Shown: positions 8,471 through 18,095 of the stretch, piece after piece
Numbering within the stretch: the first letter of the stretch is position 1
How the letters are laid out: each line of letters begins with the position of its first letter
NCBI RefSeq assembly: GCF_006782915.1
Contig: NZ_VCNP01000007.1
Coordinates: forward strand, 1 to 64,000
Source: Streptomyces calvus
Lineage (GTDB): Bacteria > Actinomycetota > Actinomycetes > Streptomycetales > Streptomycetaceae
Direction: 5' to 3'
DNA length: 64,000 bases
Program-made: the position numbers and the translations under genes
Notes under the pieces: generated by a model
The model's database searches: none
What the model was told of the DNA's origin: nothing
Seen by the model: the letters and a program-made list of their open reading frames with translations, nothing else

Positions 8471-9463
<993 letters not shown>

Positions 9464-9556
9464 CGCGACTCCAGAGGGGTTGGCACACGTCTTGGCGGTT
9501 CCGTCGAACCACCGGTCCACTCTGGCGTGACCTGCGGGCAGTGGTCCAACAGAAGA

Positions 9557-9577
9557 ATCCGATGGTATTCAGCGGAT
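9557..9577 (+). promoter_or_regulatory. LysR-type inverted repeat between AKR and LysR genes
   Basis: ATCCG at 9557-9561 and CGGAT at 9573-9577 form a perfect inverted repeat with an 11-bp spacer. That is the geometry of LysR-regulator boxes. It lies 14-34 bp before the LysR start and upstream of the divergent reductase, so autoregulation and control of the reductase from one site are plausible. Inference from pattern. Confidence 0.45.
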
Positions 9578-9590
9578 ACGCTTCTCAATC

Positions 9591-10475
9591 ATGGAACTGC
9601 GTCACCTCCAGCACTTCGTCGCCGTCGCCGAGGACCAGCACTTCACCCGGGCGGCGGAACGGCTGATGGTCTCCCAGTCGGGCTTGTCCGCGTCCATCCG
9701 CGCGCTGGAGCGCGAGCTGGGCACACCGCTGTTCGTGCGGACGACCCGGAGGGTGACGCTCACCGAGGCCGGGCGGGCGCTGCTCGCGGAGGCCGAGCGC
9801 ATCCTGGCACAGGTGCGGGCGGCGCACGAGGCGGTGGCGGCGGTGCAGGGGGTCCTGCGCGGCACGCTGGCGGTGGGCTCGGAGCAGTGCATCGCCGGGG
9901 TGCACGTGGCGGAGTTGCTCGCCGCCTTCCGGCGGCGGCACCCGGACGTGGAGATCCGGCTGCGGCAGTGGGGGTCGGCGGCGCTGGCCGAGGAGGTCGC
10001 GGCGGGACGGCTGGACCTGGCCTTCGCCTACCGGACGGAGGCGGACCCGGAGCAGCTGCGCTGCGTGCCGCTCACCAGCGAGCCGATGACCGTGCTGTGC
10101 CACCCGGGCCATCCCCTGGCGCTGGCCGGCGCGCCGGTGACTCCGCGCGACCTGGGTGACGAGGTCTTCGTGGACTTCCACCCGGACTGGGGCCCGCGCC
10201 GGGCCACCGACGCCGCCTTCGCCGCCGCGGGCGTACGGCGCACGGTGGCGCTGGAGGTGAACGACGTGCACAGCCTGCTGGATCTGGTCGACGAGAACCT
10301 GGGCGTCGCCGTCGTGCCGCGGCACTTCCGGCACAAGCGCGAGGCGCTGGCCGCGCTGGCGCTGAAGGACACCGGCGAGGCGGCGTACGAGACCGTCGCG
10401 CTGGTGCCGTCGCCGCGGGCGACCAGTCCGGCGGCCCGCGCGCTGATGGCGCTGCTGGACCACGGGAGCGCGTGA
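9591..10475 (+). CDS. LysR-family transcriptional regulator
   Basis: 294 aa regulator. The winged HTH is at residues 1-60 (MELRHLQHFVAVAEDQHFTR, then SQSGLSASIRALERELGTPLF). The periplasmic-binding-like effector domain follows from about residue 90 (LRGTLAVGSEQCIAGVHVAELL). It is divergent from the aldo/keto reductase, the classical arrangement in which the regulator controls its neighbour in response to a small ligand. An inverted repeat fitting a LysR box lies between the two. The effector is unknown. The next gene starts 10 bp downstream and may be co-transcribed. Confidence 0.92.
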   Translation: MELRHLQHFVAVAEDQHFTRAAERLMVSQSGLSASIRALERELGTPLFVRTTRRVTLTEAGRALLAEAERILAQVRAAHEAVAAVQGVLRGTLAVGSEQCIAGVHVAELLAAFRRRHPDVEIRLRQWGSAALAEEVAAGRLDLAFAYRTEADPEQLRCVPLTSEPMTVLCHPGHPLALAGAPVTPRDLGDEVFVDFHPDWGPRRATDAAFAAAGVRRTVALEVNDVHSLLDLVDENLGVAVVPRHFRHKREALAALALKDTGEAAYETVALVPSPRATSPAARALMALLDHGSA

Positions 10476-10484
10476 GGGGCCCGG

Positions 10485-11018
10485 ATGCGCGAGGGTGGAG
10501 GCATGCATGCCAAGGACATCCTCATCGACGGCTTCGGCCGCATCCGCGAAGAGGTCCACGCCGCCGTCGAGGGCCTCGGCCCCGACGAGCTGAACGCCCG
10601 GCCCGGCCCCGACGCGAACTCCGTCGCCTGGCTGGTCTGGCACCTCACCCGGGTCCAGGACGACCACGTCGCCGACGCGTTCGGCCTCGACCAGGTGTGG
10701 CTGTCGCAGGACTGGGCGAAGCGCCTCGCGCTCGGCCTGCCCCGGCACGACACCGGGTACGGCCACACCTCGGCGAAGGTCGCCAAGGTCCGCGTCGACT
10801 CCCCCGAACTGCTGACCGGCTACTACGACGCGGTCCACGAGCAGACCCTGGGGGCGCTGCGCTCGCTCGCCGCGAAGGACCTGGAGCGCGTGGTCGACGA
10901 GGGCTGGGACCCGCCGGTGACCCTGGGCGTACGGCTGGTGAGCGTCCTGTCCGACGATCTCCAGCACGTCGGACAGGCCGCCTATGTGCGGGGGCTGGTT
11001 CAGAGCACGGACGCGTAG
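10485..11018 (+). CDS. DinB-like (mycothiol-dependent isomerase type) metal-binding protein
   Basis: 177 aa four-helix bundle of the DinB / mycothiol-dependent maleylpyruvate isomerase superfamily (DUF664-like). The metal-binding histidines are expected at [16 protein letters not shown] near residue 48 and at [13 protein letters not shown] near the C-terminus. In actinobacteria many of these use mycothiol as thiol cofactor, but the reaction here cannot be assigned. ATG 10485 has GAGGGG five nt upstream; an ATG at 10503 with GGTGGAGG just before it is the alternative. The last 19 bp overlap the 3' end of the convergent adenosine deaminase gene. Confidence 0.82.
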   Translation: MREGGGMHAKDILIDGFGRIREEVHAAVEGLGPDELNARPGPDANSVAWLVWHLTRVQDDHVADAFGLDQVWLSQDWAKRLALGLPRHDTGYGHTSAKVAKVRVDSPELLTGYYDAVHEQTLGALRSLAAKDLERVVDEGWDPPVTLGVRLVSVLSDDLQHVGQAAYVRGLVQSTDA

Positions 11019-12079
11019 CCCGGCAGCACGACGTCCCGGACGAGCGCGGTGCGCTCGTCGTACGGGAGGAAGGCGCTCTTCACCGCGTTCACGGTGACCG
11101 TGCGCAGGTCCTCGGCCGTCCAGCCGGCCTGCTCGACCAGCAGGGACATCTCCCGGGTCATGGTGGTGCCGGAGACGAGCCGGTTGTCGGTGTTGAGGGT
11201 GACGCGGAAGCCGAGGTCCTTCAGCGCGGTGATCGGGTGCCCGGCGATGGAGTCGGCGGCGCCGGTCTGCAGGTTGGAGGTGGGGCACATCTCCAGGGCG
11301 ATCCGGCGGTCGCGCACCCAGGCGGCGAGCCGGCCGAGCTTGCCGGCCGCGAGGTCGGGGATGTCCTCGGTGATCCGCACGCCGTGGCCGATGCGCTGCG
11401 CGCCGCACACCTGGAGGGCCTGGTGGATGCTGGGCAGGCCGTGCGCCTCACCGGCGTGGATGGTGAACGGCACGCTCTCGCCGCGCAGGTACTCGAAGGC
11501 GGCCAGGTGGTCGGCGGGCGGGAAGCCGTCCTCGGCGCCGGCGATGTCGAAGCCGACGACGCCGGCGTCCCGGAAGGCCACCACCAGGTCGGCGATCTCC
11601 CGCGTCCGGTCGAACATGCGCATGCCGCACAGCAGCGTCCCGACCCGCACCGGCGTGCCCGCGGCGGCCGCCTTGGCCATACCGGCCGCGAGCCCCTCCT
11701 GCACGGCCTCGACGACCTCGGGCAGGGTCAGTCCGCCCCTGGTCATCAGCTCCGGCGCGTAGCGCACCTCGCCGTAGACGACTCCGTCGGCGGCGAGGTC
11801 GAGCACGTACTCCTCGGCGGTGCGCAGCAGGCCCTCGCGGGTCTGCATGACGGCGAGGGTGTGCTCGAAGGTGCCTATGTAGCGCACGAGGTCGCCGGAG
11901 CCGGCGGCCTCGACGTACCAGGCGGCGAGCTCGTCGGGGTCGGTGGTGGGCAGGGTGTGGCCGACCGTGTCCGCGAGTTCCACGAGGGTGGCGGGGCGCA
12001 GTCCGCCGTCGAGGTGGTCGTGCAGCACGGCCTTGGGCAGCCGGCGGAGGGTGTCGGTGTCGATGGCGGGGGCGGTCAT
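11000..12079 (-). CDS. add: adenosine deaminase
   Basis: 359 aa metal-dependent enzyme that converts (deoxy)adenosine to (deoxy)inosine for purine salvage. The zinc site and active site are visible: [17 protein letters not shown] near residue 20 (HxH, with Asp in the usual place), [13 protein letters not shown] (His and catalytic Glu), [11 protein letters not shown], and [11 protein letters not shown] in the place where many adenosine deaminases read NTDDP. Length is normal for the family. ATG 12079 begins [20 protein letters not shown]. Streptomyces carry several add paralogues. It is followed upstream by a VOC gene 34 bp away on the same strand. Confidence 0.93.
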   Translation of the reverse strand: MTAPAIDTDTLRRLPKAVLHDHLDGGLRPATLVELADTVGHTLPTTDPDELAAWYVEAAGSGDLVRYIGTFEHTLAVMQTREGLLRTAEEYVLDLAADGVVYGEVRYAPELMTRGGLTLPEVVEAVQEGLAAGMAKAAAAGTPVRVGTLLCGMRMFDRTREIADLVVAFRDAGVVGFDIAGAEDGFPPADHLAAFEYLRGESVPFTIHAGEAHGLPSIHQALQVCGAQRIGHGVRITEDIPDLAAGKLGRLAAWVRDRRIALEMCPTSNLQTGAADSIAGHPITALKDLGFRVTLNTDNRLVSGTTMTREMSLLVEQAGWTAEDLRTVTVNAVKSAFLPYDERTALVRDVVLPGYASVL

Positions 12080-12113
12080 GGGCGGCGTTCCTCGGGATCG
12101 GTGCGGTGCGGGG

Positions 12114-12506
12114 TCACTCGGCGGGCTGGAGCAGGTCCCAGCGGTTGCCGTACAGGTCCTGGAAGACGGCGACGGTGCCGTACGGCTCGTGGCGCGGCTC
12201 CTCCAGGAAGGTCACTCCGGCGGCGGTCATCCGCGCGTGGTCGCGGGCGAAGTCGTCGGTGTACAGGAAGAAGCCGACCCGTCCGCCGGTCTGGTCGCCG
12301 ATCCGGGCGCGCTGGGCCTCGCCCTTGGCGCGGCCGAGCAGCAGGGCCGCGCCGGTGTGCCCGGCGTCCGGTTCCACGACGACCCAGCGGCCGCCGTCCG
12401 GGCGGGGCGAGTCCTCGGCGAGCCGGAAACCGAGGGCCTCGGTGTAGAAGCGGATCGCCTCGTCGTAGTCGTCGACGACAAGGCTGACCAGGGCGATACG
12501 ACGCAT
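12114..12506 (-). CDS. VOC family protein (glyoxalase-like)
   Basis: 130 aa VOC-fold protein. The start [20 protein letters not shown] and the second module [15 protein letters not shown] and [20 protein letters not shown] are typical of small Streptomyces VOC proteins. Metal ligands (His/Glu) are possible at the conserved Glu near [13 protein letters not shown], though the first His position is not clear. GAGAGG precedes ATG 12506. It sits 34 bp upstream of the adenosine deaminase on the same strand and may be co-transcribed; a functional link is not evident. Confidence 0.85.
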   Translation of the reverse strand: MRRIALVSLVVDDYDEAIRFYTEALGFRLAEDSPRPDGGRWVVVEPDAGHTGAALLLGRAKGEAQRARIGDQTGGRVGFFLYTDDFARDHARMTAAGVTFLEEPRHEPYGTVAVFQDLYGNRWDLLQPAE

Positions 12507-12796
12507 CGTGACCTCTCGCAGGGGTGATTGACGGGAGAGGTTATACGTAAAACCACCGCGTCGCCAAGCCCGCCGCGGAAGGGGTTCGAACGTCCCGGCG
12601 GGACCCGGTACGGCTGTGGTCCGGGCGGGCGGCGATCGAGTGGTCGCGGTTCGCTCGGGGTGCCGGGCCGGAACACGGCGCTGCCCGTCCGCCGCATCGC
12701 CGGGGGCCGGTGCGGTGGACGGGCAGGTGGCCGAGCCGACGAGTGCCGGCGGTGGTCGTCGACGGGGTGCCGCGCGACGGCCGCGGTGGCGGAGCG

Positions 12797-14176
12797 CTAC
12801 GGGTAGGTGTAGGTGTTCAGCGCGGTGACGGCGGCCGCCGGGTCGCCGAGGTCGTAACGGTCCACGGCGAGGTAGTTGGGCTTCTTGCGGGCGGCGGGCT
12901 GGCAGAACCGGCGGGCCCGGTCGGCGAGTTTGCTGTTGTCCGTCCTGGCCGTGTCGGTGACCGTGGCGTCCCGGAAGTGGTTCATGACGAACAGCGGACG
13001 GAAGCCCGGCTCGGTGCGGGTGAGCGGGATGGTGGTGTTCGCGTCGTACCAGCGGCTGTAGCAGGACCAGTCGGAGGTGCCGGCGCCCGATCCCATGGAC
13101 CAGTGGTTCTCGACGGTCCACTCGCGCTGGTACATCACGCCGAAGGTGTCGCGGGTCAGCCCGGCGGACTCGTCGGCGGCGCGGCTGTGGTCGGTGAGGA
13201 TCAGCAACCGGTCGCCCGCGGCGGCCAGTTCCGCCATGGTCGGCCAGCCGTTCTCCCGGACACCGGTGCGGTCGGGCCGGTAGAGCACGTCCGACAGGCC
13301 CTGGACGCGGGCGAGTTCGTCGCGCAGGACGCCCGGGTCGACGTAGTCCTCCAGGAAGACGGTGACGAACTGGTCGGGGTGGGCGCGCAGGAAGTCGACG
13401 ATCCGCTGGAGGTCGACCCAGAGCGCGACGGGCCGGCTGACCAGGGTGCAGCTGTTGTGGCAGAGGATCGCGCCGTCCGGGGTCTGGTGGATGTCCAGCA
13501 TGAATCCGCGGACTCCGTCGGCGAGTTGGCGTTCGATGCCGCGGCTCTGGTTGGGGAAGAGGTTGACGAAGGGCGGGGCGAAGCCGCCGTCGACTCCGTT
13601 GGCGTAGGCGTTGTGGGTGGTGAGGAAGGTGACCTGGTCCAGGGTGCGCGCGTCCTGGGGCGGCATGGGGCGGGTGACCGGGTCGGCCGGGGTGAGGTAC
13701 CAGGTGGCGAGGTCGCCCGTGCCGGTGCCGACGGCGAGCTGTGCGGGGTGGTTGGCGCCGGCGGGCTTGGGGGCGACGGTGAGGCCGCGGTCGCTGCCGG
13801 GGACGGCGAGGGTGAACCGGTCGGCACCGGCGGGGGTGATCCGCCAGCGGGCGTCCGGGCTCGCGCAGGCGACGGTCCTGGCCTGGTCGCCGGCCCGGCC
13901 GAGGCAGGTGCCGGGGCTGTCGGTGTTCTCCAGGAGGTGCGTCTCGCCGTCGGCCCGCAGGGTCCACTGCTGGTGGTCCTCGTCGCCGCGCGGTCTGTGC
14001 TGCTCGACGGCGCCAGAGGCGTCGGCGGCGTTCAGTCCGGTCGTCGCGCTCTGCACGTAGTACGTGCCGGACGGCGGGAGAGCGTCGGCGCCCGCGGCGG
14101 GGGCCGGGGTCACGACCGTCGCGGCCAGCGCGGCGGCCGTGACGGTCGTGGTGAACAGGGCGTGGGGGGTGCGCAT
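12797..14176 (-). CDS. secreted PI-PLC X-domain phosphodiesterase with N-terminal lectin-like domain
   Basis: 459 aa exported protein. Signal peptide at residues 1-29 (Ala-rich core ending PAAGADA). A beta-trefoil/ricin-like domain follows at about 38-150, with QW-type repeats (HQQWTLRADG, CLGRAGDQ). The PI-PLC X-like barrel runs from about 175 to the end: FLTTHNAYANGVDGG (first catalytic His), GVRGFMLDIHQTPDGAILCH (metal Glu/Asp region and second His), VTVFLEDYVDPG. It probably cleaves phosphoinositide-like or glycerophospho-linked substrates outside the cell without calcium; the substrate is unproven. ATG 14176 is chosen for the signal peptide. A chitinase gene lies just upstream on the same strand, but with its own promoter. 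Confidence 0.85.
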   Translation of the reverse strand: MRTPHALFTTTVTAAALAATVVTPAPAAGADALPPSGTYYVQSATTGLNAADASGAVEQHRPRGDEDHQQWTLRADGETHLLENTDSPGTCLGRAGDQARTVACASPDARWRITPAGADRFTLAVPGSDRGLTVAPKPAGANHPAQLAVGTGTGDLATWYLTPADPVTRPMPPQDARTLDQVTFLTTHNAYANGVDGGFAPPFVNLFPNQSRGIERQLADGVRGFMLDIHQTPDGAILCHNSCTLVSRPVALWVDLQRIVDFLRAHPDQFVTVFLEDYVDPGVLRDELARVQGLSDVLYRPDRTGVRENGWPTMAELAAAGDRLLILTDHSRAADESAGLTRDTFGVMYQREWTVENHWSMGSGAGTSDWSCYSRWYDANTTIPLTRTEPGFRPLFVMNHFRDATVTDTARTDNSKLADRARRFCQPAARKKPNYLAVDRYDLGDPAAAVTALNTYTYP

Positions 14177-14280
14177 GCGGTGGTGTCCTTCGTCCGAGGG
14201 ATGGCCCGCGCACTGCCGTGGGCGGGCCATGACCGGAGGTCTTAAGTCAGGTGCATGACACCACGCCGGGCGGTCGGGCG

Positions 14281-15171
14281 TCAGCAGTACAGGTTGCCGC
14301 CGGGTGACGTTCCGAGGATCTGGGTGAACTGCTGGTACTTCGTCACACGGCTCTGCACCTGCGCCGGGTTCCTGCCGTCGCACTCCAGCGCGCCGTTGAT
14401 GCTGCGGATGGTCTGGCCGAAACCGGCCTGGTTGACCATGGCGTTGTGCGGGGTCATGGTGCCGGGGCCGGTCTGGGTGTTCCAGTACCACAGCGCGGTC
14501 TTCCAGGCCACGGCGGCGTCGTTCTGCACCAGCCAGGGATTGTTGAGCAGGTCGATGCCGAGCGCGTCGCCGGCCGCCTTGTAGTTGAAGTTCCAGCTCA
14601 GCTGGATCGGCCCGCGCCCGTAGTAGGCGGCCTGCCCGGCCGGACAGCCGTAGGGCTGTCCCCAGTCGCAGTAGTGCGGGTAGTTGGCGGTGTTCTGCTC
14701 GACGACGTGCACCAGGCCGCCGGTCTCGTGGCTGACGTTGGCGAGGAACGCCGCGGCCTCCTGCTTCTTCACCGTGTCGCTGCCCGTGGTGGCGAAGCCG
14801 GGGTAGGCGCTCAGGGCGGCGGTGAGGCCGCTGTAGGTGTAGAAGGGATTCCGGTTCGGGAACATCTGGTTGAACTGCGCCTCGGTCACCACGAAGTTGC
14901 CGACCGGCGTCCCGGGGCCGTTGTCGCAGGCGTACGGCTCCCAGTACCAGGTGCTGATGGTCGGGTCGTAGCCCGGGTTGGCGTGCTCGGCGATGTAGGC
15001 CCTGCCGTCGGTGTAGCGCACGATGTCACCGGCGTTGTACGCCTTTCCGGCCACCCAGTTCGGGTAGCTGGAGCACGCGGCGGCGGAGGCGGTGGCGGCG
15101 GGGAGCAGGACCGGGGCGCTGCCGGCGAGGACGAGGGCGGCGGTCACGGCGGCGATGCGTCTTCTCGACAC
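14281..15171 (-). CDS. secreted family 19 chitinase with CBM5/12
   Basis: 296 aa exported endochitinase. Signal peptide at about 1-31 (SRRRIAAVTAALVLAGSAP, then Ala-rich cleavage region). A carbohydrate-binding module 5/12 is at about 33-82, with aromatic residues NWVAGKAYNAGDIVRY and STWYWEPYAC. The GH19 domain runs from about 95 to the end, with the catalytic acid in ANVSHETGG and the hallmark YYGRGPIQLSWNFNY. GTG 15171 is the start because AAAGGAG lies seven nt upstream; a start at 15216 has no RBS. Regulatory direct repeats of the chitinase/DasR type lie 136-168 bp upstream. Confidence 0.94.
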   Translation of the reverse strand: MSRRRIAAVTAALVLAGSAPVLLPAATASAAACSSYPNWVAGKAYNAGDIVRYTDGRAYIAEHANPGYDPTISTWYWEPYACDNGPGTPVGNFVVTEAQFNQMFPNRNPFYTYSGLTAALSAYPGFATTGSDTVKKQEAAAFLANVSHETGGLVHVVEQNTANYPHYCDWGQPYGCPAGQAAYYGRGPIQLSWNFNYKAAGDALGIDLLNNPWLVQNDAAVAWKTALWYWNTQTGPGTMTPHNAMVNQAGFGQTIRSINGALECDGRNPAQVQSRVTKYQQFTQILGTSPGGNLYC

Positions 15172-15306
15172 GGGACGACTCCTTTGCGGAACAGGGCCGC
15201 TTCCCGGCGAGGACACGCCTGAGCGGGCCTCGCCCGCACGCGCCGGCGGGGCCGGTCACGGCAGTGGGGGCGGCCGTGGTGGGGGGTGCGGGGCACACTC
15301 AACCGC

Positions 15307-15339
15307 TTTGGTCTGTACCAGTCAAGGGTGTAGACCAGT
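15307..15339 (-). promoter_or_regulatory. chitinase direct repeats / DasR-like sites
   Basis: On the reverse strand TTGACTGGTCTACACC and TTGACTGGTACAGACC form a tandem direct repeat; the second TTGACT (21-bp-spaced copies) could also be a -35 box. Each copy resembles the DasR element ACTGGTCTAGACCAGT: 15307-15322 matches 12 of 16 positions and 15324-15339 matches 13 of 16. Streptomyces chitinase promoters are known for such paired 12-bp repeats, mediating chitin induction, glucose repression and DasR control. The promoter lies about 140 bp upstream of the GH19 start. Confidence 0.7.
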
Positions 15340-15398
15340 CAACCGCTCCCCGCCACACCGCCCGACCGCTCCCCCGCCCCGCCCCGGGCCCCGACCCC

Positions 15399-15662
15399 TC
15401 CGCACCACGAGCGTCCGACGGCTCCGCACCGCAAGCGTCCGACCGCTCCGCACCGCGAGGGTCCGCCCGCTCCGCACCGAAGGCGTCCGACCCCTCCGCA
15501 CCACGAGCGTCCGCCCGCTCCGCACCGCGAGCGTCCGACCGCTCCGCACCGCAGGCGTCCGCCCGCTCCGCACCGAAGGCGTCCGACCCCTCCGCACCAC
15601 GAGCGTCCGCCCGCTCCGCACCGCGAGCGTCCGACCGCTCCGCACCGCAGGCGTCCGGCCGC
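15399..15662. repeat. 24-bp tandem array with 96-bp higher-order repeat
   Basis: TCCGCACC recurs exactly every 24 bp at 15399, 15423, and so on to 15639: eleven units, with a decayed twelfth at 15663. The variable part of the unit cycles through four types (…ACGAGCG, …GCGAGCG, …GCAGGCG, …GAAGGCG), so units 4-7 and 8-11 are near-identical 96-bp blocks and units 1-3 are an older partial block. The array fills most of the gap between the chitinase promoter and the SsuD-like gene. Because 24 is divisible by three, reading frames stay open across it, but I see no RBS or start that would make it a gene. Confidence 0.92.
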
Positions 15663-15677
15663 TCCCCGCCCGGCCGT

Positions 15678-16820
15678 TCAGCTCGCGAACGGCACCTGCG
15701 CGACGGGGGCCGGCCGCGCGGCGGAGGGGTGCCGCCACAGTCCGCGGGCCGCGAGGCGCGGGAGCACCCCCTCACCGAACCAGTACGCCTCCTCCAGATG
15801 CGGGTAGCCGGAGAGGACGAACTCCTCGATGCCCAGCGCCCGGTACTCGAGGATCCGCTCGGCGACCTCGTCGTGGCTGCCGACCAGGGCGGTGCCCGCG
15901 CCGCCGCGCACCAGCCCGATGCCGGCCCACAGGTTGGGGTGGATCTCCAGTCCGTCCCGGCCGCCGCCGTGCAGGGCGAGCATGCGTCGCTGGCCCTCGG
16001 ACTCGCTGCGGGCGAGACCGGCCTGCACGGTCCGCACGGTCTCCGGGTCGAAGCCGTCCAGGAGCCGACGGGCCTCGGCCCAGGCCTGCCCGGCCGTGTC
16101 ACGGGTGATGACGTGCAGGCGGATGCCGAACCGCAGCGTGCGGCCCTCGCGGGCGGCCAGCTCCCGCAGGCGGGTGATCTTCTCGGCGACCTGCGCGGGC
16201 GGTTCGCCCCAGGTGAGGTAGACGTCCGCGTGCCGGGCGGCCACCTGAGCGGCGACGGGCGAGGAGCCGCCGAAGTACACCTGCGGCACGGGCTCGGGGA
16301 GGCGGGCCAGGACCGCCTCACGCACGCTCAGGTGCTCCCCGTCCACGGTGACGGTCCTGCCCTGCCACAACTGCCGTACGATCTCCAGGAATTCGCCGGT
16401 ACGGCGGTAGCGGGCCTCCTTGTCGAGGAAGTCGCCGTAGGCCCGCTGCTCGTGGCTCTCGCCGCCCGTGACCACGTTGAGCAGCAGCCGGCCGCCGCTC
16501 TGCCGCTGGAAGGTGGACGCCATCTGCGCGGCGAGCGTGGGTGACACGAAGCCGGGCCGGAAGGCGACCAGGAACTTCAGCCGCTCGGTCTCCCGGGAGA
16601 CCATCGCGGTGGTCAGCCAGGCGTCCTCGCACCAGGCGCCGGTGGGTGTCAGGGCGCCCACGAAACCGAGGTCCTCGGCGGCACGGGCGATCTGGCTCAG
16701 ATACGCGATCGTCGGGGGCCGGTCCTGCCCGGCCGGGGAGGCGGGGGTGCCGTGGCCGCCGCCCACGACGTGGCGGCTGTCGCCGTTGGTGGGCAGGAAC
16801 CAGTGGAAGGTGAGGGACAC
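15678..16820 (-). CDS. LLM-class FMNH2-dependent alkanesulfonate monooxygenase (SsuD/MsuD-like)
   Basis: 380 aa TIM-barrel flavin monooxygenase. The SsuD signature is clear: FHWFLPTNGDSRHVVGGGHG at the start, the LTPTGAWCEDAWLT strand, NVVTGGESHEQRAYGDF and YFGGSSPVAAQVAARHADVY. This class splits C-S bonds of alkanesulfonates with reduced FMN and O2, releasing sulfite and an aldehyde; with its neighbours, methanesulfonate (MsuD role) is the likely substrate. GTG 16820 follows GGAGC. It is the last gene of the sulfur operon; 85 bp separate it from the SfnB-like gene. The C-terminal 40 residues are Ala/Pro-rich. Confidence 0.9.
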   Translation of the reverse strand: MSLTFHWFLPTNGDSRHVVGGGHGTPASPAGQDRPPTIAYLSQIARAAEDLGFVGALTPTGAWCEDAWLTTAMVSRETERLKFLVAFRPGFVSPTLAAQMASTFQRQSGGRLLLNVVTGGESHEQRAYGDFLDKEARYRRTGEFLEIVRQLWQGRTVTVDGEHLSVREAVLARLPEPVPQVYFGGSSPVAAQVAARHADVYLTWGEPPAQVAEKITRLRELAAREGRTLRFGIRLHVITRDTAGQAWAEARRLLDGFDPETVRTVQAGLARSESEGQRRMLALHGGGRDGLEIHPNLWAGIGLVRGGAGTALVGSHDEVAERILEYRALGIEEFVLSGYPHLEEAYWFGEGVLPRLAARGLWRHPSAARPAPVAQVPFAS

Positions 16821-16905
16821 GCGGGGCTCCGATCGGGCTCGTTCTCGGGTGGTCCGGCACGGCGGGCCGTGGCGGCGCGCCCGTTTCCGGATGTGTCGTC
16901 GCAGG

Positions 16906-18090
16906 TCACAACAGGCCGTGGCGGGGCGGCCGGATCCCGCTGAGCACGTATCTGCCGATGTGCTGGATCTTCCAGCGGACCGGGTCGTGCAGGGTGTGGG
17001 TGCGGGCGTCGCGCCAGTGGCGGTTCAGGTTCAGGGCACCGAGCGCCGAGCGGGTGCCGGCCACCTCGAAGAGGGCGTTCGCCACCTCCACCGCGGTGTC
17101 GGCGGCGTGTGCCTTCGCGGCGGCCACCGCGATCGACGCCTCGGCCGCCGAGTCGTCGGTCAGGCCGGCCCGCGCCCGGTCCACGGTGCGCCCGGCCTCG
17201 CGCAGCAGCGCCTCCGACGCCCGGACGCGCACGGCGAGTTCGCCGAACCTCTGGACGAGCAGCGGATCCTCGGCGGCCGTCTCGAAGCCGCTCTCGAACC
17301 AGGGACGGCTCCTGGTGCGGACGAACGCGGCGGCCTCGGCCAGCGCTCCCCCGGCGATCCCGGTGTCGATCGCCGCGTGCAGCAACTGCGCGACCGCGCC
17401 GTGCAGTTGCGGCTCCTGGAAGGTGAGGTGGTGCGGGAACACCCGGTCGGCGGAAACCCGTACGTCCGTCAGCCGGACGGTGCCGCTGGCCGTCGTCCGC
17501 TGGCCCATGCCGTCCCAGTCGTCGGTCACCGTGAGCCCGGGCGCCCCGCGCCGCACGAAGGCCACGTGCAGGGCGTCGTCGCCGGCGCGGGCGAGCACGG
17601 GGATCCAGTGGGCGAAGAGGGCTCCGGTGGCGTAGTGCTTGACGCCGTTCAGCAGGTAGGAGCCGTCCGGCTGCGGCTCCAGGCGGGTACGGATGTCCTG
17701 GACGTGCCGGGTGCCGGCCTCCGACTGGGCGTTGCCGAGGCGCCGTCCGGCGAGGAGTTCCGCGTGGAAGAACGTCCGCTGGTCGTCGGTGCCCCGGCGT
17801 TCGATCACCTCGGCGTACACGAAGTGGCTCTGCGGGATCTGCGCGAGGCTGGCGTCGGCCGTGGCCAGCAGCCGGAACACCTCCGCGAGGGTCTCCCGGC
17901 TCACGTCCGCCCCGCCGTGGGCGGCGGGGACGGTGACGGCGAGCAGGCCGGAGGCGGAGAGCCGGTCCACCTCCGCACGGGGCAGTCTGCGTTCGGCGTC
18001 CCGCGCGGAGGCTCCTTCGCGGAACTCCTCGGCCAGGGCGGCCGCGACGGCGAGGGCTTCGGCGTCGTCGGCGATCACGTGTGTGGTCAT
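16906..18090 (-). CDS. SfnB-family sulfur-acquisition oxidoreductase (acyl-CoA dehydrogenase fold)
   Basis: 394 aa flavoenzyme of the acyl-CoA dehydrogenase superfamily, SfnB/MsuC branch. The pattern LAEEFREGASARDAERRLPRA at residues 17-37, LAQIPQSHFVYAEVIE, GNAQSEAGTRHVQDI and KHYATGALFAHWIPV is typical of SfnB. These members bind FMN and act as monooxygenases on small organosulfur compounds rather than as acyl-CoA dehydrogenases. Here it would oxidise methanesulfinate or a related intermediate; the split of roles with the DszC-like paralogue at 18738 is not resolved. The FMN reductase gene precedes it by 5 bp, so the two are closely co-translated. Confidence 0.87.
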   Translation of the reverse strand: MTTHVIADDAEALAVAAALAEEFREGASARDAERRLPRAEVDRLSASGLLAVTVPAAHGGADVSRETLAEVFRLLATADASLAQIPQSHFVYAEVIERRGTDDQRTFFHAELLAGRRLGNAQSEAGTRHVQDIRTRLEPQPDGSYLLNGVKHYATGALFAHWIPVLARAGDDALHVAFVRRGAPGLTVTDDWDGMGQRTTASGTVRLTDVRVSADRVFPHHLTFQEPQLHGAVAQLLHAAIDTGIAGGALAEAAAFVRTRSRPWFESGFETAAEDPLLVQRFGELAVRVRASEALLREAGRTVDRARAGLTDDSAAEASIAVAAAKAHAADTAVEVANALFEVAGTRSALGALNLNRHWRDARTHTLHDPVRWKIQHIGRYVLSGIRPPRHGLL

Positions 18091-18095
18091 GGCGG

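Noticed and set aside
9585..11408. 607-aa reverse-strand frame opposite the LysR and DinB genes
   Set aside because: Antisense shadow with Arg/Gly/His-rich composition; the plus-strand genes have clear family motifs.
12507..12796. Possible small gene between the VOC and PI-PLC genes
   Set aside because: Frames found lack an RBS and family-like sequence; the slightly AT-rich GTTATACGTAAAACC near 12540 is better seen as promoter DNA of the VOC gene.
15399..15662. CRISPR array
   Set aside because: Units follow one another without spacers, and variation lies inside the 24-bp unit in a four-unit cycle. No cas genes.
15299..16321. Reverse-strand 340-aa frame running through the 24-bp array
   Set aside because: It is the wrong frame of the SsuD-like gene plus repeat DNA that stays open because 24 is divisible by three; no RBS.
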